Source: Ceratodon purpureus
Lineage: Eukaryota; Streptophyta; Bryopsida; Pseudoditrichales; Ditrichaceae
Direction of reading: 5' to 3'
Assembly: GCA_014871385.1 (NCBI GenBank)
Contig: CM026423.1
Coordinates: 14,344,858 to 14,408,857, forward strand
Length of the DNA stretch: 64,000 bases
In this document: positions 35,259 to 47,369 of the stretch, one piece after another
How positions within the stretch are numbered: position 1 is the first letter of the stretch
How the letters are laid out: each line of letters starts with the position of its first letter
Position numbers and translations under genes: made by a program
Notes under the pieces: model-generated
What the model was told of the DNA's origin: nothing
Seen by the model: the letters and a program-made list of their open reading frames with translations, nothing else
The model's database searches: none

Positions 35259-35855
35259 ATGGTGGGTGGATGTTGCAGTTTGGGACGTTCCGTTCGTAAG
35301 TCCAGGGCTTCACGCAACGGCACTTCTTCGACTTGCGTCATGAGAACCTCCGCTCTTGACGGTATGGAGAATGATGAAAAGCAGCAGCTCTGTGAGGAGA
35401 CGGGTACGAAATGGTTGACGAAGAAGCTGTTTCTTGTTGGACGGTGCTTGTTTTGTTGGACGGCTGCTGCTTGCGGCGTTTCGGAGGATGGTGCCAAGCT
35501 GAAGAATCACTCGGTGGGTCGGAAAGATGATCACTTCAAGGCGACTATCGGTGAGAACTATGTTGTGGATGGGGAGCATAATCACATCTTGGATCCCCAG
35601 ATGGTGCCTGTTGGCCGGCATCGTGTGTTACTAGCTAAGGAAGATGACCAAACTGCTACCGCTGTCCAACGTATCGACGAAGACGTTGTTGTTGAGAGCG
35701 GAGCACCTGATTTCGGCCCGGTCGGAATCCGAGCAGAAGAGAATATGACTCTCAACATTGCTTACCCCGGAGAACCTGCTTTAGAACTGGGGGGGCTATC
35801 GATTTCCGGTTACTTACTCATGATTAATTCGGTTTGTCCACCACTTGATGACTGA
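35259..35855 (+). CDS. Uncharacterised 198-residue protein
   Basis: I do not recognise the family. The first ATG after a clear acceptor (TTTTCCAG) opens a 198-codon frame. The N-terminus (MVGGCCSLGRSVRKSRAS) is Cys-, Ser- and Arg-rich. A short hydrophobic Cys-containing stretch (LVGRCLFCWTAAACG) lies near residue 65. The second half is acidic and polar, ending SGYLLMINSVCPPLDD. No membrane span or catalytic motif stands out. Codon use and GC are higher than in the flanks, and the upstream leader and intron layout looks like a genuine plant gene. It could be a lineage-specific protein or an exon of a longer gene. Confidence 0.5.
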   Translation: MVGGCCSLGRSVRKSRASRNGTSSTCVMRTSALDGMENDEKQQLCEETGTKWLTKKLFLVGRCLFCWTAAACGVSEDGAKLKNHSVGRKDDHFKATIGENYVVDGEHNHILDPQMVPVGRHRVLLAKEDDQTATAVQRIDEDVVVESGAPDFGPVGIRAEENMTLNIAYPGEPALELGGLSISGYLLMINSVCPPLDD

Positions 35856-36480
35856 ATGAGAGGCACCCTAGCACTTGTTGTTAGCAGGCTTGTGAGTAGT
35901 GCTTTCTCTTCTGAGAGAGCTGCAGTTTCGGAGTTGTTATGCTATTTTCTTTCAGAGTATGTCCACAGTTTCTGCCATCAGAAGTCCTCCGGCCGGAGGG
36001 TTTTCGATGCGAGCCGGACGGTGGACATGCTCTTACAGTTGTTTTGTTTACTGTTCTGTTGTGACTCCATGAGTGTAGGTGGGATAGCAATCTCACGAAT
36101 AGTTTTGTGGATTCGTTACTGTGTTCCTGTTACACGAAGTCGTTGCTGTGTATCTGCTTTGTGTGCGACGTGCAATGTTCGTGTGTCGAGTGATCTGGCT
36201 TATATTCGACACCATGTGATCTGTTTAATCAGAAGCTAATTCATTTTAGGCTTCTGATAATTTACTGAAATAAAGATTGTTGTGGTTGTAAACATACTAA
36301 TTAGGCAAACGATATAACCTGTGTGCACTCAGGATTGAAGGTTTGTGTGTCGAGGGACCTGGTTTATTCTCGACATCATGTCTACAGTATGTCAAGTGTC
36401 TAGTTTAATCAGAATCTGCAGAGTAATTTGTGTACACTTGGGCCGAATTACGGCAAAGGACATTTAAAATTTAAGTGGCA
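35856..36480 (+). other. Probable 3' region of the 35.26 kb gene
   Basis: No stop-free frame with family features. A block (CGACACCATGTGATCTGTTTAATCAGAA) is partly repeated about 160 bp later. The composition grades into AT-rich spacer. Confidence 0.4.
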
Positions 36481-39400
36481 GACATGTTTCCTAGCATTTG
36501 AGTATACAGTATAAAATCTGGTTTGTAGCTCATGGATTTTCTCTTTTCTCTTCCTTTTGATATAACTATCGAGTAGATGTCTTGGGATGACTAGAAAATA
36601 TTCTATTATGTGCAGAAATATTCTATGAAATAAAATAATATACTTCTTATAAATTTATTTCATGTACATGTCTGCAGAAAACTGCGTTTGAAGCGGGCTG
36701 CATCCATATATTTGTATGAATGGGTTATAAACAACACTGTCGGAAACGATGAAATTGAAATGAAAAGAAACATGTGTGTCTGTTGGAAAAATATATGATT
36801 GTAAGGAATGCAAGGTTCAGATTGATTTCTTTTTTCATGTCCTTACATCAAATTCTAACCATTAAATTTAATACAAATAAATAGCATGTAATTGGTTCGA
36901 GCTGGGTATTCAATTTTATAGAAAAACAGTGTCATACCATGTAGAAGAAGAATTCTGGTCCCTTTCAAACGAGCGAGCATGAAGTACCATGTTTAATTGT
37001 GCCTTGTTTTAAAGTCCATGGGGGAAAAAATCAAAAGAATAAGTTTTTGACATCTCTTGAGGACGTAGACACCATGATCACAATTATCAACAATAAATAA
37101 TAGGAGATATAATGAAACCTATATGAATATGTGTTTTATGTCGATTTTACTGCCAAGGTAAGAGCTTAGATTTGTTTGTTGGAATGGATGTATTTAATCC
37201 CACAATGTCCTCACCTATGTCCAATTTGGGCAATTTTACAAAGATGCATTATTAAATGCAACTAACATGAATATTTGAAACTTGATGCATGAATAAAAAT
37301 TATACATTTTAAAATTTAGATACAATCAATACAGTTAGATATTTGATTACTATCATTGATTTTTTTCTATAAATTTTAAAACATAAAATAAAATATTATT
37401 TTGTAATTTGATTACAACTAAGATATTGACTGTATAGGGATGAAATTTATTGTGATGGCTTTTAATGTAGTACTCTAGAAGCAGTGATTTTTGAAGATTT
37501 TTTGGATGCTTGATTTTATGAGTTTATTTTTTCAAGAATACTTTTAGAGTAGGATCTTCAAAATTTTGGGTGAAACACTGCAACACAAAATGAAACATAA
37601 TATCTTCAAAAATTGTTTCCTTTTCGATCGGATGACACATACATGAAGATAACTTCCTATAGAAAATCCAATTAAAAAATCACACTACAAAAAGTGCATG
37701 ATGGATGAGAAATTATAGATGAGATTTTTACATCAAGCAAAATATGCATGGTTGGGTAGTTAGGGGTTAAATTGGTCCATGTTCAAGGGCGGTTTACACT
37801 ATGGACTACAAAGATTGACTATTACCCTTTAAAATATGTCATAAGTCAAGAAAGTCGTCTCGGTCTAACTTTGCTCTACACTACTTTGAAAAAAAGAGAT
37901 TGATCGCAAAATTCGAGATTACCTAAATATGCTATTTTTTGCCGAGTGCATAATGTTTTATGGTCCAACTCAAGTCAAGACAAAGAGGTTAGGGGGAGAT
38001 CACAATAAAGTGGACCACAAAGTGCAACATGTGATCACTATGAAGTGTGCTGTTTTTAAAAGCTCAAAGCTGATTTTGAGCATGCTGGTGTAGTTTATGA
38101 GCATTTTAGTGTCACAAGGTATCTTACACGCATCTTTGTAAAAAGAGCATCTTCGATTGAAACTTAATTAGACCACTTGTTCTAAATCATGAAAAAGAAC
38201 TTTTTCAAAGTCTTAATTTCTTCATTTGGTGCCCTCCGTTGCCTTTAGAAGATGTCTTTTTCAATTTTAAAAACAATGTTTGGAGAAAAAAACTCACAAA
38301 AAGTACCGCGGAAGTGACCCTCTTCAAAAACATCCTTGCGGTACTTTTGGAATCCTAAACCAATTAATGAATATATAATTTGACTATTTTAGAATACCTC
38401 TTAAACATCAGACGTCACCACTTCATCAAAAGTGATTTTTAGATATTTTTTGATTCTTTTCTAGCCCTTTTTTCAAATGAATCCATTCACTTTGCTTGGA
38501 TTTAAAGCCCTCATAAAACAATTTTAAAGTGTCTACTTTGCACAAAACTTTTCCAAGTTGTTGAAAAACAAATTGAGAATCTATATTAGCAAAACAAGTT
38601 GACTTCAATTACATCTTTCCATCAATTTTGTGCAATTTTTGCATAAGGGCTAAAACTAACAAATAGTTAAGCACTTTTTTGGTCTACTTTATTGAGCTTC
38701 TCCCATTTGGTTCAATGGAAATTAAAGGGAACGTAGGGCCAAAAATCAGTAATTGGCTGAAATTCAATTATTCTATTGTTCTTTATAGCACAAACTGATT
38801 CCGGTCCAAATCCACCTTATACTAAGAGAAGTGACCAAGGCATTTAAAAATTGATTTTTGTTTCTTCATGGTCACGGCTCTTGACCAAGAGCCATGACCA
38901 TGCAATGATTTAATTCTCTTGGTCACTCTTAATGGTCTATAATCTGCCCTTCAAATCTCTCTAGGTTTATTTGGTCAATTTGATGAGGCGATTTGACCTC
39001 TTATTTTTTTGTAAAGTTTTTATGAGGCAAGAAAAGTGAGAGCTATGCCAAACATCATGACCTACCTATACTTTTGAGCTAACATTCAAAATTGATGTAA
39101 TTTTGACAAGACTAAAGCAATGGTGTTTAGTGCTGATTTAATAAAGGTGGTAGTTTGCAATATCTTTTGTGTAAATTATACTTTTCTAAAGTTGATCTAA
39201 TATATCAAATAGTAGTTGGTTATTTTCAAGACATAGTTTCTGTATAGGAAAATGGACAAGGCATGGCAAATTGCATTTTTAATTACATTCTTGAATTTTT
39301 TTCTTAGCTTGTGTTTTGGAAAATTTTACTTCTTATTTAATGCATCAAAGGATGGTTTGTGTGTAGATGCTCTTACTTCAACATTAAATAACCAATGGTA

Positions 39401-40000
39401 GGTATGTTTTCCATTGAGATTGTTCAATTGTTATTTATTGGTGGAAATTTTTTATTTTGTTTATAAGGAGTTTTTTAAGAAAATCTATCATTGGGTAATG
39501 TAAATTATATAAAATGTATTCTAATGTTTGGGTATGAATACTTGAGTAGTATATTTTAGTAAGGTGTGCTCTATATGGTCATGTACTATTCTATTGTGAG
39601 GTAATCTAACTTGATTAAAGGATGATATTTGTTTCTAATCTTCTTATCAAAAAGATGTAGGCAATTTAAAAAAAAAAAATCAAACAAATCCTTCATTCTA
39701 GCAAGAATGGAAATAAAAATGATAATTTTCTATAGTTGGGTGATAATTATTCCATATAGTCATATTTATTATGCTCTATCTTTTAACAACAATATCATGT
39801 TGAACATTTACAAACTTTAGCATATGGAATATTTTTATTATTAAATAAAACTTAGTTGATATAAAACAATTAAATGAAAATTATAGTTTTTCTTTTTTTG
39901 AAAAAATAAATTTGATGTACGAGCAACTTACTGTTTGTCTACAAATATGTGTCATACAACAATTGATGACCTCTACTCAACTACACTTCTATAAAGCACC
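36480..40000. other. AT-rich spacer, 3.5 kb
   Basis: No gene supported on either strand. It contains the palindrome at 38867-38902. Confidence 0.5.
38867..38902. repeat. 36-bp near-perfect palindrome
   Basis: CATGGTCACGGCTCTTG and CAAGAGCCATGACCATG form the two arms with few mismatches. Probably the core of a foldback element; no further boundaries were found. Confidence 0.75.
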
Positions 40001-40118
40001 TAATGTGATAATACATGGCTTGTCCGGATCTCCGTAATGTAGTCCTACGAGCCTCCCACGGAGGGCTCGCGCGGGCTGCGCTCCCCTACAGGCAGCCCGA
40101 GACCAACCTCTCCCGAGA

Positions 40119-40139
40119 CCCCCCCCCCCCCCCCCCCCC
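40119..40139 (+). repeat. Poly(C) run, 21 bases
   Basis: Uninterrupted run of 21 C inside a GC-rich tract (40050-40330). Unusual length; error-prone. Confidence 0.9.
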
Positions 40140-40569
40140 GCGAGGGTCTTCCCGGCCCCGTCCCCCATCCGCGACCCCGTCTTCCCGTCCGTCGTCGAGT
40201 CCGTTGGTGCTGACTCAGCACGTCCCCGCCATCTGCGCCCGCCAGCTCCTCCCAACCCCCCACCTTCCCTGAATCCCTAGGACTTCCATTCTCGCGCCTC
40301 CCCGCCGCCGTGACCATGCTCCGTCTCCCTGTTGCTGTGCCGTGCTGCAGCGGGAGCAAGCGCCGTCCTGGAGATGGCTGTCCTGGAAGTTCTGCATTGA
40401 TGCCTGCTCAGATGAAGGATGTCACACCATCATTGAGTAACCTCGATATGTGGAGGTGGCATTGAATGCCTCCAGGGTTTAGGCGGCGCTGGATGGTAGA
40501 TAGTAGTGCTTTTGCCCTTGATCTCTACTCCTGTCTTCTTTGTTTCTTGTGCACCTTTTCCTTCGTCTT

Positions 40570-43500
40570 ATGGTGGATGCTGTCTACAAGTCCATCACGA
40601 TCGACATAGAGTGCTGGCGCGAGGTTTCGGGAAGAGCGTGAGGGGGGGATTGTCAAGGGCGTCTACTTCAAAGGAGCTCCTACAATGGCCGCGCGGGTAA
40701 GTCTTCCTATTGTAGTCGATAGCTCAAGTTTTCCAGTATGCCGTGTTTCTGTCGTTCTTGTCTTCTTAGTTCTTGTCGTTTTCTGGGACGCCATGTGACA
40801 ATGCTGCTCTGTTCGAACTGTCTAGGACGTTCATCGGGATGTTGTCGACCTCTCCCGACTCTCCTACCCCCAGGCAATAGAGTATCTGCGGGAAAACGCG
40901 ACTGTCCTAGACCAAAAGAGCATGACGAAGAAGGAGAGGGACGTCCTCAATGCAACGGCACCTGGGATTATACCAAGGGTGAGTTCTTCATTTCCTGCCT
41001 CATTGTTTTGTTTTAAATCTGTATGCCTACCCTGCTCGTCCTGGTCAGATCTGTCGTCATGGTGGGTGGGAGTGACTGGCGATGGTGTCCTACTCATTAT
41101 CATGTGGGTTGTCAACTGCAGCTCACCGTGAAGAACAAGAAGGGGGTCATGGAGAGTGTGATTCTCTGCACCACCGTGTGGACTGACAAGCCGAGGATGA
41201 GGGAGGCCTACACATCCTCGAAATTCGATTGGATGGTGGTGGAAGTCAATGCAATGTGGAGGAGGAAGCATAGGACACTGGCGACGAAGTCCAAGAGAAT
41301 TCCATTCTTTTGCAGACTATGCAACAAGGATACGGTGGACAAATCAGAGCTTGCATGGCACCGAAAGAAGGATTTCTGCTCCATGTACGACGCCAACAAA
41401 TCAAGACCCCTCAAGATGTTTCCTGTGAACGGGGCTAAGGGGAATTCTGAAATTGCAGCCGTCTTCAAAAGTTACAGCATGAAGCTTCCTTGGCAGAACG
41501 GTGAAACAAGAGGAGAGCACCCAGATGATGAGCCATCAGTGGGATAGAAGCTGAGGACGTGGTTGACCTCAGCAGCAAGGGCTCGGATGGTGATAGCGCT
41601 TTCATGTCGGAGCCGCCCATGAAGCGCAGGAAGCAAGAGAAGTCTGTCTTGGAGGAGATAGAAGACCGGCGACGGAAGCAGAAGGAGTAGGGTTCGAAGT
41701 CTCCACAAAGCGCAAATAAGCGGGGAAAGAGGACGGCTGGAGGTGAGAAAGGGCAGGACCAGTGGAAGGAGAAAGGAGCAGCTGACGGGACTCCGAGAGG
41801 ACAGTCCAGTTCTAGGACGACAACACCCGTAAAACGTCCAGCAGTCAATAACCTGCGTACCAGGACGCCTGGACAGAGTAGTCGGCCTTCGAGGACACCC
41901 TGTTCGGAGCCACTGAATGTGATGCCTCCCCCGGGCCCCACCGCTAGGGCCTCGAGCGGAGTTGAAGCTCCGACTGCAAGCCAAGGCATTTGCAAAGTAC
42001 TCGGACAACAACCTAGAAGCGGAGCCGTGAAAACCAGGGAAGCCCCCGGGACTCTACAGCCTTATAGAACAGACGGGTGACATCATCCAGCTTGATCTCT
42101 TGACATCCCTGGACAAGGCCAAGGACGCAGTCCTCACCATGCACGCCAACGAGACTCTGGGGCGGAAGATCTTCAACGCCTGGGGGGCTTTCACGATGGA
42201 CCCAACGATTCGGGTTAGTACGCTATTCCAACCTACTGAGCTTCATATGCTGTTTTTTTTCTTCATTGTTTAGTAATTATCTGACTGATTGCTCTTCATA
42301 TCCACCAGAACGGTCTACCCCAGTCAATGTATGAGGGTGCGAAACAATGCCTCGAAGTGTTTAGGAAGAAGAACGAAACCCTAATGACCATGGAGATCGA
42401 TGCCTTCCTCGCCCATCACCGAGATGTCTATGCGTATCAGCACGAGGTCGACGAGAGACGCAGGGCAGAGGAGGCCGTCTTAGCTCAGAGGGCAAAATTT
42501 ATTGCCTCGGCGCTGGATAATTACGACCGGGGCTTGTTCCTTGAGGCCAAGACTAAACTTTGGAAGTGGTCTCTACTTTTCCTGCACCTGCTGGAGAAGC
42601 CAGTTCCGGGTTTCTTGACTGTTCCGTGCAGGCATAACGAGGCTGAGTTTCAGGATGTGCTTACCTGGATTCGAGCTGAATGTCGAAGGCAGGAAGGTAA
42701 GACAGCTCTCCCTATCGTCCGGGCACTTAAGCTGTTCAATCGTCGGGAGAATGGACATGACGCGCCTATGATATGTCCACGGGTTGGTGTGTCTCCTGGA
42801 TTCCTCTACGACCGCATGCAGCAAGAAAAATTTGCCATGCAGGACTTGAAAACACTCGGGCTGCTTTTCTTCCCGACAATGGACACCACCTCAGCCGAGT
42901 TTAGGGAGTATGAGGAGGTTACTGCCATAGGGGTCAGTTTCGAGGGCCATGTGGAAGAGGTAGCAAGGTGGATGCGTGGGTGTTTTTGGCGAGCATGTAA
43001 AGACATGCAGGATTTGGACAAGGAGGACGACCTCAGGGTTCTATGGCTGGAGGCAGGGAAGGAGAGGAGGCATCGTGCTCTGGAATCTTTTTGGAACGTG
43101 ATGCTGCTACGGAAGGGTGTCGATCTGGAGTACGCCATGGGCTGCTTGGATATGACAGGAGATAACAGTGTCATTCCGGAGGATGTGGTCTAGGCTATGA
43201 AGGTTGTACGGGACGCCTCTATGCGCTTCTGCGTGGGCAAGCTCAGCCCCTGGACAACGGGTCCTACTGAAGATAATGCTGCCTACCACGTTCATCTGGA
43301 TGATTTTTGGTTTGCTTGGATTTGGGTGAGTTCGGGGCTTCCCAGGTGCTATGCACCATGGAAGCTCTTGGCGGGGTGGGGAACCTTAGAAGCCTCACGC
43401 AACAGTCGCAGGTAGAGGAAGACGACGAGCAGCGAAAGGAAGGGGACGAGGACAACCAGGACGACAGAGGCAATGCTTCAGGGGATGACATTGTAGCTGC

Positions 43501-43575
43501 CGAATTAGGACCAACGGAGGATGACATGAGGGGTGCCGCGACGGAGACCGAGGAGGCTGTGCAGCTCAGTTAGGC
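40570..43575 (+). pseudogene. GC-rich multi-exon coding block of unknown family, frame-broken
   Basis: Coding pieces in order. 40570-40696 starts MVDAVYKSITIDIECWREV, shifts frame at a G-run near 40640, then GGIVKGVYFKGAPTMAAR up to a GTAAGT donor. 40826-40978 (DVVDLSRLSYPQAIEYLREN, ATAPGIIPR) lies between AG and GTGAGT. 41122-41547 starts LTVKNKKGVMESV and has a CRLCNK-x9-WHRKKDFC Cys/His cluster. 41548-42060 is basic, Ser/Pro/Arg-rich with a TAG at 41688. 42090-42213 (LDLLTSLDKAKDAVLTMHAN) ends near a GT donor. 42310-43193 contains MEIDAFLAHHRDVYAYQHEV and EEVARWMRGCFWRACKDMQD, ending in TAG. A last acidic piece runs to 43575. Phases agree across the first introns, so it was a real spliced gene, but stops and shifts suggest decay, or unrecognised introns. 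Family unknown; a transposon-borne or lineage-specific gene fits best. Confidence 0.6.
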
Positions 43576-43799
43576 AGGAAATTTAGAATATGTATTAGTA
43601 GGACGGTACTAGGACATCAGTCCACGACGACTTAGGGGTACATTGAAGGGTTTTTTAAATTTCCCTTGACAGTATACGATTTTTCGACATGTTTGCTGTC
43701 TTGTGAATTATTGTCTTTGCTGTTCTATTGATCTGCTGTTCTTTACCTGTACGGTGCTTCATCGTCATGTGCGAATGTTGTAGGCAGTTGGAGAAGGCA

Positions 43800-44110
43800 G
43801 AACCGTCATGGAGACGTAGGAAAAAATAAAAAATAAATTAAAAATTAAAAAATTAAAAGTGAGGATGTCAGATCAAAGAAAGAAAAAATTGAAAAAAAAA
43901 TGAAAAAAATGGAAAATAAAAAAATGAAAGAATGGAAAAATGAAAAGAAAGGAAGAAAACAGGAAAAAAAATTTATTTTAAAAAATTAAAAAAAATAAAA
44001 AAAATTAAAAAAAAATAAAAAAAAATACCAAAAAGAAGAACCGAGAGTGGGACGACAAAAAATTAATGAAAAAATGAATATAAATAAGAATTAAAATTAA
44101 AAAAAAGGAT
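43800..44110 (+). repeat. A-rich low-complexity tract
   Basis: Runs of AAAAATAAAAAATTAAAA type sequence follow the end of the coding block. No feature beyond composition. Confidence 0.85.
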
Positions 44111-44219
44111 TTAAGATACCTAAGAAAATGAAATGAACGTTTTGAATTGGAAAACTGTTAAACGAGAATGAGAGAGAAAATGGAATGGTACATGGTAAAT
44201 CAAATACAGAATGGGAAAT

Positions 44220-46170
44220 GGAATAGGACGCGTCCTAGGACAACTACAGAGACAAACTCAAATTAAAACCAGTTTTAGAACATAGGGATATTGTTACATG
44301 CTTAATGAAATCCAGGACGGCATAAAACTGAAAGGTACAATACAGAACGGAAGACGTTGTCTTATGAATGGTAAGCCTGTTAAAAATAAATGTAACAACA
44401 GAGGTACGCTTCAAGAGACATTCTCCACCTTCCTCTTTTTGCCAAAATTTCCTCCTTTGTACCTTGAGCGCTCAAGAAAACTAGGATGGCGCCGTGTATT
44501 GTTATCACACTCTACAGGTTGGAATTGCGGCTGAGATAGTGGGTGAAGTAATCCTGCCTTAACTTTAGCTTCTCTATCAAAAATCTTTCCTTTCACAGAC
44601 CTAACCTGAGTAAGTCGAGTCTGCCCCTCCAGGTGAACTCTTGGGTAGGTACTGTGGATCTCTGTCCCAGTCCTCCTCTGGTCCCTGTGTGCTAGTCCTT
44701 CGTACTCCTGGTCCCTGTCAGTACATCCCTCTGCCACCCCAGTCTGGTCCTTTCTGGATCTGTCAGTAGCTACTGCTCCTACTTAGGTTGGTCCTAACTG
44801 CCTTTAGGTTGAAAAATTCGTCTTTAGTCTAGATTTCTTACCAGATTTCAAAGCAGTTCAGCCTTACAGTTTGTTTCTAAAGGACTGTCCTGGTTTTCCA
44901 GTCCTGCTCCTTTAGTTTTTAGAGAAACTGGTCCAATTTTTCACACTTCTAGTCCAGTTTGACTGTTTTTTAACTAGATCTAGTGATTTTTAGGTCCAGT
45001 TTCCTTTCCAGACTCCTACCACTAGTCTCTAGCTTCCTTTCCTCATTTACTCCTGGTTCTTGTTTTTTTTTTTTTTACTGCCACCTTTCTACCTTGACTT
45101 TTTACTGCTCCATTTTTTTACCTCAATTTTTTACTGCTTCGTTTTTACCTATCATTTTTACTGCATCATCTTTACTGTCTTCACATTTACCTAGACAGTA
45201 GATCTACGACTGTTTTACTGACTGTTCATTTTTTTTTTACTGCTGCTCAAAAATTCCTCCTGTTGTTCATTGCAGTGCAACCTCAAATCAGTGGTAATTG
45301 CAACTTACCTCGATCTGGCTGACTATCTCCCTTTTGCTGTAGAGCTGTCCTCAGCTCCTGAGATGCGCCTCCCCTCCAGCTTGCTATTGACTGCTTCCAC
45401 CGGTTCTTGACTGCACAAGTCCTGCCGTCACTGTTGATTTGCACCCCATCATTACTCAAACTGCTACTGTTGCAGATCTAGTCACTATAACTTCTACTGT
45501 CACAGATCTGGTTACTGAGACAATCACTGTCACAAATCTAACACTGCCACTGTCAGATCTACCCCTGCCCTTCTAGATCGCCACTATACCTACCACTCCT
45601 GGAACTGTACGGATCAGGTACTGTCCTGGCGTGTGCAGCTAGAGCCACATGGTTTGAACTATTGCACGGTCGCCAATGTGAAAGGAGTATTTTTACTCAC
45701 TCCTTCAAGAATAAATATTGTCCTAAAACTCTCTGAAATCCTGTGAAAATTACTGTACTGTCCCTATAAAACTGCCCCAAATCCTGCCCTAGATCTGAAA
45801 CTGTCCACCTAGATCTACGAAAATTCTGGAGGTATATCCTCAGATCTGATACATATTCCACTCTCCTTGGTCTGATCTACAATACCCACTCATTTAAACA
45901 CCAGATCTACTATACCCACCAGGTGAATTAACCAATCTGGTCCTTCAACCACTCATTACTGCAAATCTAAGCATGTACACACAAATGTAATCAAATCCTG
46001 TCCTTTACTCACTGTAAATCAGTACATCATACTGCTCTCTACAGCTAGCAATCCCTGGACCCTCCAGGATCCTCAAAAATGTCCTAGCAGCAGCTCTCCT
46101 ACAATCCTACAACACATCCTACACACTAAAATCTGAGAGCTCCAAAAAAAAAACTCCCAAGGGGAGAGAG
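44220..46170. other. CT-rich, GTCCTG/CAGATCT-rich non-coding tract
   Basis: GTCCT, ACTGTC and AGATCT words are strongly over-represented, with T-runs at 45064-45076. No frame is convincing. It may be the regulatory or terminal part of the repeat that carries the 40.6-43.6 kb block. Confidence 0.45.
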
Positions 46171-46205
46171 AGAGAATGAGCTTCGCAGCCCCCTCCCTCA
46201 CAACC

Positions 46206-46262
46206 CCACCCAAAACCCTAGCCGTCACCTCAAAAACCCTAGCCGCCACCCTAAACCCTAAC
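46206..46262 (+). promoter_or_regulatory. Telo-box-like cluster (AAACCCTA)
   Basis: AAACCCTAGCC occurs twice and CCCTAAACCCTAA once within about 55 bases. Telo-boxes of this type are typical of plant promoters and 5' leaders of growth-related genes; degenerate interstitial telomere repeats are the alternative. No clear gene follows. Confidence 0.5.
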
Positions 46263-46479
46263 AGTTTTCATCCGACCACCAAACTTCATCCATCCGACAG
46301 TTTTCATCCATTTGGCAGTTTTCATCCAAAACTGACAGTTCATCCAAAGGAGAGTTACTGCAGGACAGGACAGTAACTTAACAGTTTACTGTCCCCCCCC
46401 TAGTAACTGCAGTTTTACTGCTCCCCTACAGTTTTACTGCTCCTCTATTCTACTACCTTAAATCCCCAGTTAACACCCC

Positions 46480-47175
46480 TTGGTTGCGGAGTGCTCCCCT
46501 CTTACGCACGACGTCATCGTCTTCCTCTCATGTAGCTCCACCGTGACGCTGGAGTCGCATGCCACAGTGGCCGTTGATCCCGCTTGCACTCCGCTCCTAA
46601 CTATCAATGCGCCGCGGCCCTCCTGTTGGTGTTGTCCATCGCCCTTGGTTGGTGACGCAGTAGGGCTGCAGTTCGTCAGTTGCTGTCAAGATCTCCCGTC
46701 ACTCTTCGCTCCGAGCTCCCCCCGGATCGTGTACCGCAGCGGATCGCGCTCCGCTGAGTTGCAGCTGCCGTAGGTGGTAGCGCTCCAAACTCCGCCAGAT
46801 TGTGGTCGTCCCCGATCCTCCATCCACTACCTTCCGCCTTCGGCGTCCCGCGAGGATCGGGCTCTTTTGGAGAAAACCTCCTCCATTCCTGCGTCACAGT
46901 CCAGTCGTCCTCTCTCTCTATCTACGGCGGGGAGGGCTTCCTCCTACGGCGTTGGCACTCATATTCACTCTCTTCCGACTACCTCTACTCTCATCCAAAC
47001 CACCACAAAAGAAAGGAGGGAACCAAAATCCTTGCTAGTCCTAAGAGAGGTTACTGAAAACTCTAAACGTGGGGCCTTATCCGGGTCAAGATCCGGATTG
47101 AAAACCCGTGACCCTCCACAACCCAGATATCTACTCCGCGTTTTCACTCTTCCGCCTCAAGGTTTCCCCCCTTGA
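46480..47175 (+). other. GC-rich stretch with several overlapping frames, no recognised gene
   Basis: Frames at 46480-46773 and 46774-47175 overlap others in all phases, which points to composition more than coding. A short stem (CCTCAAGG / CCTTGAGG) lies at about 47155-47177. It may be an exon or a repeat edge; not resolved. Confidence 0.35.
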
Positions 47176-47369
47176 GGTGGATTTTAACCTAATACTAATC
47201 AACATTTTTTAACTGATTGAACACTTTTTATTTTTCCTCTATTTCTATTTCTACTATTCTAACCTAATGTCTGTTATTCTTTCTAGCTAATCTATTTCTT
47301 ATGTCTTTTTCCTTCTACTTGATCTAAAACAAAGTTAAAACTCAAAATCATGGAAAGTCTTCACACGAC

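Noticed and set aside
40015-40397. Frames on both strands across the poly(C) region
   Set aside because: Composition-driven; homopolymer-encoded Pro or Gly runs are not evidence of coding.
41465-42011. Minus-strand frames of 176-179 codons
   Set aside because: They lie opposite the plus-strand coding block, which has splice sites and better coding character.
46480-47175. Possible gene in the GC-rich stretch after the telo-box cluster
   Set aside because: Overlapping frames in several phases, no splice-consistent model, no recognised motif; left as unresolved.
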